NCBI RefSeq assembly: GCF_028858725.1
Contig: NC_084769.1
Location: 12,897,501-12,961,500 of the forward strand
Direction: 5' to 3'
Length of the DNA stretch: 64,000 bases
DNA from: Colius striatus
Lineage: Eukaryota > Chordata > Aves > Coliiformes > Coliidae
Both the position numbers and the translations under genes were made by a program. Positions within the stretch are counted from its first letter, which is position 1; the number at the start of each line of letters is the position of its first letter. Shown one piece after another: positions 63,319 through 64,000 of the stretch. The notes below the pieces were generated by a model that was given only the letters and a program-made list of their open reading frames with translations, did no database searches and was not told where the DNA came from.

Positions 63319-64000
63319 CTTGAGGGAAATGATTGAATACATGTAACAACTAAAATAGATACAGAAGCCATGAGGATATAATTGTGAGATGCAAAGCTAA
63401 TTATTATGACAATCACACAACCACTCCACAATTCCTGAGCTGCTGCATCCTTCTCTATATGCATTCTGATCATAAGGGAACCAATATGCTAAAGTATTCA
63501 CACTCTGAACTGCACCTCTCACTTCTGGTTTGTATTGTAAATACTGTTGTTTTATGGTATTTTTCTTCCCCTCCTTAACATTCATTAAAACATGTTAAAA
63601 TCCTTACTTCTCTGTTTAGATGCAAGAATGGGACTGCACCGGTTAGAAGGAATAACAAGTTATCACAGCCATGTCAAAAGCCTGCAGAGTGCTTTTGTCT
63701 CATCTGCTTCAATGAGATCAAACCAACATGATCAGTGGACCCATCCTTTTTTAACTTTATCCCAGCATATTAAACACAAAATGAATCTCTAAAAAAAGGT
63801 CAAGAAAAGTACATCTTAATTCTCCAGCTTTCTACTCCTCTACACTTAATTGCTACAAACTGAATGACCCAAGTTCTTCTATGGTATCTTGCAGACTTAG
63901 CTGCTATGGTTTAATCACAGCTGGTGGCAGACTGTACCTGTAAACACAAAGTAAGTATTTCAGTTTGTGCAGCAGTTTAAAAGTTTGGTACTGTAAATTA

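Larger units (their letters stand above)
55407..64000 (-). other. SLC49A4: SLC49A4 intron 1, 3' part
   Basis: Sequence upstream of exon 2 on the gene strand, ending in the TTTTTTCATCTTAG acceptor. Exon 1 and a CpG island are not present, so the intron exceeds 8.6 kb. It contains CR1 fragments at about 61700-62109 and 62640-63318 and an ATG triplet repeat near 61403. Otherwise AT-rich with nothing recognised. Confidence 0.85.

Noticed and set aside
55407..64000. Search for exon 1 of SLC49A4
   Set aside because: No GC-rich block, start codon with the expected acidic dileucine N-terminus, or matching donor was seen. Exon 1 is taken to lie beyond the window.
1..64000. CRISPR arrays, operons, tRNA or rRNA genes, integrase or attachment sites
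   Set aside because: No regularly spaced repeats, prokaryotic gene packing or recognisable structural RNA genes were seen. The repeats present are eukaryotic LINEs and microsatellites.

Overview
The window reads as vertebrate, almost certainly bird, nuclear DNA. Evidence: one spliced gene with GT-AG introns, long AT-rich introns, and 3'-truncated CR1 LINEs that mostly end in the ATTCTATG octamer typical of avian CR1. No SINEs, L1 copies or bacterial gene arrangements were seen. I cannot name the species.

The only gene I can support is SLC49A4 (older name DIRC2, disrupted in renal carcinoma 2), a 12-segment major-facilitator membrane protein of the lysosome, on the minus strand. Eight consecutive coding exons, which I number 2 to 9 from the human gene, were placed by reading the reverse complement. 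They lie at 55406-55313, 41006-40738, 34673-34544, 29586-29478, 28875-28808, 22287-22160, 10898-10716 and 6562-6447, ending in a TGA. All fourteen splice sites inside this set, plus the acceptor of exon 2, fit GT-AG, and every split codon joins in phase. Together they encode about 364 residues, which leaves about 114 for exon 1 if the total is near the human length of 478. Exon 1, the start codon and the promoter lie beyond position 64000.

Layout from left to right: 1-6446 is downstream DNA and 3' UTR of unknown extent, with a GC-richer block at about 250-1380, an AT-rich hairpin and a CA microsatellite. From 6447 to 55406 is the gene body, with introns of 4.2, 11.3, 6.5, 0.6, 5.0, 6.1 and 14.3 kb reading left to right. 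From 55407 to 64000 is part of intron 1. The introns carry eleven CR1 fragments in both orientations and from at least two lineages, one probable LTR-retrovirus-derived block (about 18430-19218) and several simple repeats or inverted repeats. I recognised no second protein-coding gene. In mammals the gene converges with SEMA5B on its downstream side, but no SEMA5B exon is recognisable here.

I found no convincing new biological system. The observations most worth checking are the inverted CR1 pairs inside the transcription unit (possible double-stranded RNA or circular RNA), the in-frame skippable exon 8, the CpG-rich exon 3, and the hairpin next to a candidate poly(A) signal. All comparisons with other proteins are from memory and no alignment was run.
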